A stretch of DNA of 46,012 nucleotides. Source: Lachnospiraceae bacterium (lineage in GTDB: Bacteria; Bacillota; Clostridia; Lachnospirales; Lachnospiraceae). Both the position numbers and the translations under genes were made by a program. Shown here piece by piece: positions 43,332 through 46,012 of the stretch. The stretch lies in assembly GCA_021202075.1 (NCBI GenBank), contig JAJQDT010000079.1, forward strand, positions 1-46,012, in the 5' to 3' direction. The notes below the pieces were generated by a model, which was not told where the DNA came from, searched no databases, and saw only the letters and a program-made list of their open reading frames with translations. Numbering within the stretch: position 1 is the first letter of the stretch; each line of letters opens with the position of its first letter.

Positions 43332-45518
43332 TTAGCTTCTTGCCGCTGTCACTTCTGCCATCTGGTTATTTTCCTGAATCTTGTCCGTATCTTTCAATTT
43401 ATTCTCGGTATCAGGACTTTCACTCTTTGTACTCTTGCCATCGGGATTCTCCCCCACCGGATGGAACGACGGTACAATCTTCTCTACCATCTTCACAATG
43501 TCAGGGCTATTCTCATAACTCGCGTTCGCCAGTTCCTCCAGCTGCTTCAGGAATTCTTCAACATCAAACGGTATCGGCTTCCCGATATAGATCAGTTCAT
43601 TATCTGTCTTCTTGATGCCCTCCTCCGCCATCAGTTTTTCTTCAAACAGCTTCTCGCCCGGACGCAGGCCGGTATAAATGATTTTGATATCCTCATCCGG
43701 CTTATACCCCGACAAATGAATCATGTTCCTTGCCAGCGTATCTATCTTGACCGGATCACCCATATCAAGGACAAAGATTTCACCGCCCCATGCATAAGCT
43801 CCCGCCTGCAGCACAAGGCTGACCGCCTCTTTTATAGTCATGAAGTAACGGATGATCTCCGGATGGGTCACTGTAACCGGTCCGCCCTCTTTAATCTGCT
43901 TCTTAAAACGGTGAAGCACTGAACCATTGCTGCCCAGAACATTTCCAAACCGGACTGCCACAAACTGCGTCCCTGTCCGCTCTTTATTTTTTACGCTTTC
44001 GACTTTCAGCTTCGTCTGCGGAGTTTCATCCCAACCAGCCGCCATGTGGTCAACCGGGTCTGAAACGTGCTGTCCGTCAATCACTTTGTCCTTATGCGCA
44101 TGGACAAAAGTCAGCAAATCCAGTCTTCCGCTCTTGCTGATTGCATCCATGCTCTGGATAACCATCTCGCAAAGGCGCTTGCTTGCGCCCATGATGTTCG
44201 TGGGATTGACCGCCTTGTCAGTACTGATCAGCACAAAGCGTTGTGTTCCATGAGTAAGCGCAGCATACGCCGTTTTATATGTACCGATTACATTATTTTT
44301 GATCGCTTCGTTGGGGCTGTACTCCATCAGCGGTACATGCTTATGTGCAGCTGCATGGAAGACGATATCCGGATGATATAAATCAAATACCTGATTGATT
44401 CTCCTGCTGTCACGCACAGAGCCGATCAGCACATTCAGATTCAGGTTCGGATACTTCTCCCGCAATTCCAGTTCAACCGCATATGTCGTGTTTTCATAAA
44501 TATCGAAGATAACCAGTCTCTCCGGCTCATGCGCGGCAATCTGCCTGCACAGCTCACTGCCGATAGAACCACCGCCGCCTGTGACCAGAATCGTCTTACC
44601 TTGGATGTATTGGAAGATTTCTTTCATATCCACTTTGATTGGCTCTCTTCCGAGCAGATCTTCCACATCCACATCTTTCAGTTTGCTGACAAGCACTTCC
44701 TCATTGGTCAGCTGATAGATACCCGGCAGGCTCATCAGCTTACAGCCAGTCTCCTTGCAGATATCCAGAATGTTTTTCTTTTCTTCTGCCGATGCTGTCG
44801 GAATGCAGAAATAGATCTCACTGACGCCGAACTTCTTCACGAATTTCGGAATATCTTCCCTGCCGCCAACCACAGGGACGCCCTCAATAAAGCGATCCCA
44901 TTTGTTCGTGTTATCATCAATCAAGCAGCACGGCACCATGCTCGTCTTATCCGACTGCTGCAGTTCCCTGACAACCGTCCTGCCCGCTGCACCGGCTCCG
45001 ATAATCATGACTTTCTGCGCCGGTTTTTCCTCTGCAGTATTATCTTTTTTCACAACTACCTGCGTGTAGAACCGATAGCTGAACCGAATCCCCACAACAA
45101 GGATAAGCTGGATAACCGCTCCTACTATGTAATAGGAAAAGGGCATCCTCCTGCATACCAATGTGATCACAGCTGCATGAGCGGCTGATGCTAAAAGAGA
45201 TGCTAACGAATAACGGAGCAATTCATTGAATCCGGCGAACCTCCAGATGCCCCTGTAAATCCGCATAAACCAAAAGAAAAGGATTGAAGCAATGATATAG
45301 AACGGAATGAACCTCACGTAAGAATGTAAGTATTCCGTCGGGATATTTGTGAATTGGAAATCAAATCTCAGCCATAAGCCAAAGAAATAAGAAAAGGCGA
45401 TAGCTATGGCATCATAGACCATAAGCCCGATTGCTATTACTTTCCAATGCTGGATTTTCATCTTGCCACCTGTGTTTTTTCTGTTATTTTCTCTCTCAAA
45501 TCTATTACTTTCATTCAT
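43332..45518 (-). CDS. PglF/CapD-type nucleotide-sugar 4,6-dehydratase
   Basis: The 728-residue membrane enzyme has four N-terminal helices (about 25-150), a first Rossmann domain (VMIIGAGAAGRTV) and the SDR domain (VTGGGGSIGSE at 312-322, STDKAVNPTNIMGASK at 432-447 with the family's Met in place of Tyr). It converts UDP-GlcNAc to the 4-keto-6-deoxy form. An insertion of about 50 residues (462-515) separates the catalytic helix from VRFGNVLGSNGSV. The start at ATG 45518 lies 7 bases after a nine-G run that occupies the ribosome-site position; an in-frame extension to 45620 is possible only through that run. Confidence 0.9.
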   Translation of the reverse strand: MNESNRFERENNRKNTGGKMKIQHWKVIAIGLMVYDAIAIAFSYFFGLWLRFDFQFTNIPTEYLHSYVRFIPFYIIASILFFWFMRIYRGIWRFAGFNELLRYSLASLLASAAHAAVITLVCRRMPFSYYIVGAVIQLILVVGIRFSYRFYTQVVVKKDNTAEEKPAQKVMIIGAGAAGRTVVRELQQSDKTSMVPCCLIDDNTNKWDRFIEGVPVVGGREDIPKFVKKFGVSEIYFCIPTASAEEKKNILDICKETGCKLMSLPGIYQLTNEEVLVSKLKDVDVEDLLGREPIKVDMKEIFQYIQGKTILVTGGGGSIGSELCRQIAAHEPERLVIFDIYENTTYAVELELREKYPNLNLNVLIGSVRDSRRINQVFDLYHPDIVFHAAAHKHVPLMEYSPNEAIKNNVIGTYKTAYAALTHGTQRFVLISTDKAVNPTNIMGASKRLCEMVIQSMDAISKSGRLDLLTFVHAHKDKVIDGQHVSDPVDHMAAGWDETPQTKLKVESVKNKERTGTQFVAVRFGNVLGSNGSVLHRFKKQIKEGGPVTVTHPEIIRYFMTIKEAVSLVLQAGAYAWGGEIFVLDMGDPVKIDTLARNMIHLSGYKPDEDIKIIYTGLRPGEKLFEEKLMAEEGIKKTDNELIYIGKPIPFDVEEFLKQLEELANASYENSPDIVKMVEKIVPSFHPVGENPDGKSTKSESPDTENKLKDTDKIQENNQMAEVTAARS

Positions 45519-45525
45519 CGTAATA

Positions 45526-45534
45526 CCCCCCCCC
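45526..45534 (-). repeat. G9 homopolymer run before the dehydratase start
   Basis: Nine G on the coding strand in the context GAATCGTGC-G9-TATT, ending 7 bases before the ATG at 45518. It takes the place of a ribosome binding site. The nearest GGAGG is about 40 bases upstream of the ATG. Confidence 0.9.
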
Positions 45535-45628
45535 GCACGATTCCGGGAAGGTTTCCTCCAAATATTTTTAGTGTCTCGATATTCCTGATCGAGTGTGTTA
45601 AGGTTGCGATTTACATACAAAACTATGC

Positions 45629-45895
45629 TCAGTCAAGGATTTCCCCGCCTAAACAAGATGGTTCAACCTCATTAAAAACGCCTTCAGGATATTCAAACAT
45701 CTGATAGCAGACCTTAATTCCGTTGTTACAGTTATTGCATGTAAAATCAGCATCGTAGCGGTATGTTACATCTGTACCCATTTCTCGCTCCCGACTGGTC
45801 TCTACATATTCAAAATCGCTTTCGTGAAGTTCTGTTATCGTCTCACATGATTGGCATTTGATTCTTATGATGTCTTTCGGTAATCTGAATGTCAT
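45629..45895 (-). CDS. Small zinc-ribbon-like protein
   Basis: The 88-residue product starts MTFRLPKDIIRIKCQSCETI and later has FTCNNCNNGIKVCYQ. The two CxxC pairs suggest one zinc ribbon. The ATG at 45895 follows GGGAGGA; the GTG at 45913 lies inside that site. It is the first gene of the window on this strand. Function unknown. Confidence 0.65.
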   Translation of the reverse strand: MTFRLPKDIIRIKCQSCETITELHESDFEYVETSREREMGTDVTYRYDADFTCNNCNNGIKVCYQMFEYPEGVFNEVEPSCLGGEILD

Positions 45896-45966
45896 TCTCT
45901 CAATTCCTCCCACGCCTCAAAATTCAACTTGGCAAATTATTTTTTATATTATCTTTGGCACGACGA

Positions 45967-46007
45967 TGAGCCTGTGTCCGCCACTCTCTGGCCGGAACGC
46001 AGGCTCA
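45967..46007 (-). promoter_or_regulatory. Hairpin upstream of the first gene
   Basis: An 8-bp perfect stem (TGAGCCTG / CAGGCTCA) encloses a partly paired GC-rich inside (TCCGxCC / GGCCGGA). No T-run follows on the minus strand. It could be the 5' leader of the operon or the terminator of a gene beyond the window. The remaining 45896-45966 shows only AT-rich spacer. Confidence 0.35.
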
Positions 46008-46012
46008 AGTCA

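Noticed and set aside
264..45900. Many plus-strand open frames of 60-220 codons
   Set aside because: They lie opposite clear minus-strand genes, lack ribosome sites and show no protein family patterns.

Overview
The window looks like part of the chromosome of an anaerobic Bacillota, most likely a gut Clostridia of the Lachnospiraceae type. It is moderately AT-rich, genes start behind strong AGGAGG-like ribosome sites, and the capsule genes are of Gram-positive type (728-residue PglF/CapD dehydratase, Wzx/Wzy pathway, EpsL-like priming transferases). This placement is an inference. Every gene I can support lies on the minus strand, so transcription runs from about 45.9 kb down to 0.3 kb. There are no rRNA or tRNA genes, insertion sequences or CRISPR arrays that I can see.

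Region A (45.9-21.5 kb) is a capsule or exopolysaccharide locus. It holds a nucleotide-sugar 4,6-dehydratase, a PglD/NeuD-like acetyltransferase, two priming sugar transferases, a PIG-L deacetylase, a 3-hydroxyacyl-CoA dehydrogenase, a thiolase, an LpxD-like acyltransferase, glycosyltransferases, Wzy, Wzx, a nonulosonate-type pair (cytidylyltransferase-PseG fusion and NeuB-like synthase) and a CDP-6-deoxyhexose branch (RfbF, RfbG, two sister reductases, RmlC-like epimerase). Three runs of exactly nine G on the coding strand sit at gene junctions here. Two share a longer motif and place the upstream stop codon exactly over the next start codon, which suggests slippage switches. The deacetylase, dehydrogenase, thiolase and LpxD-like genes together suggest replacement of an N-acetyl group by an acyl group such as 3-hydroxybutyryl, made on site.

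Region B (21.3-16.8 kb) is a tightly coupled six-gene unit: DhnA/AroA'-type aldolase, methyltransferase-like protein, SnoaL-like protein, two-TM protein, alpha/beta hydrolase and GNAT-like acetyltransferase. It resembles a small-molecule pathway of unknown product.

Region C (16.4-11.2 kb) holds membrane-anchored sensor or effector proteins: an NLR-like NACHT-LRR ATPase, a GAF-like coiled-coil protein, a small basic protein and a one-TM helical protein. With a HEPN/zinc-ribbon protein at 40-42 kb, a second one-TM protein at 43 kb and a nucleoside phosphorylase-TM protein at 1.6-3.4 kb, they suggest defence or stress functions mixed with the surface-sugar genes.

Region D (11.1-3.4 kb) is the most unusual part: an apparently undescribed ribosomally made, modified peptide (RiPP) cluster. 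A 54-codon gene at 6414-6578 encodes a Trp/Gly-rich precursor with its own -10 box and a downstream terminator. Around it are a double radical-SAM/SPASM protein, a GT-D-type glycosyltransferase, an isoprenoid-synthase-like protein reminiscent of the ComQ tryptophan prenyltransferase, a PepC/bleomycin-hydrolase-like cysteine peptidase and a type I isopentenyl-diphosphate isomerase. My reading is a peptide whose tryptophans are cross-linked and/or prenylated and possibly glycosylated. No exporter is visible.

Region E (3.4-0.3 kb) holds the phosphorylase-TM protein, a KOW-domain protein and a small membrane protein. The first 263 bases show nothing I can name.
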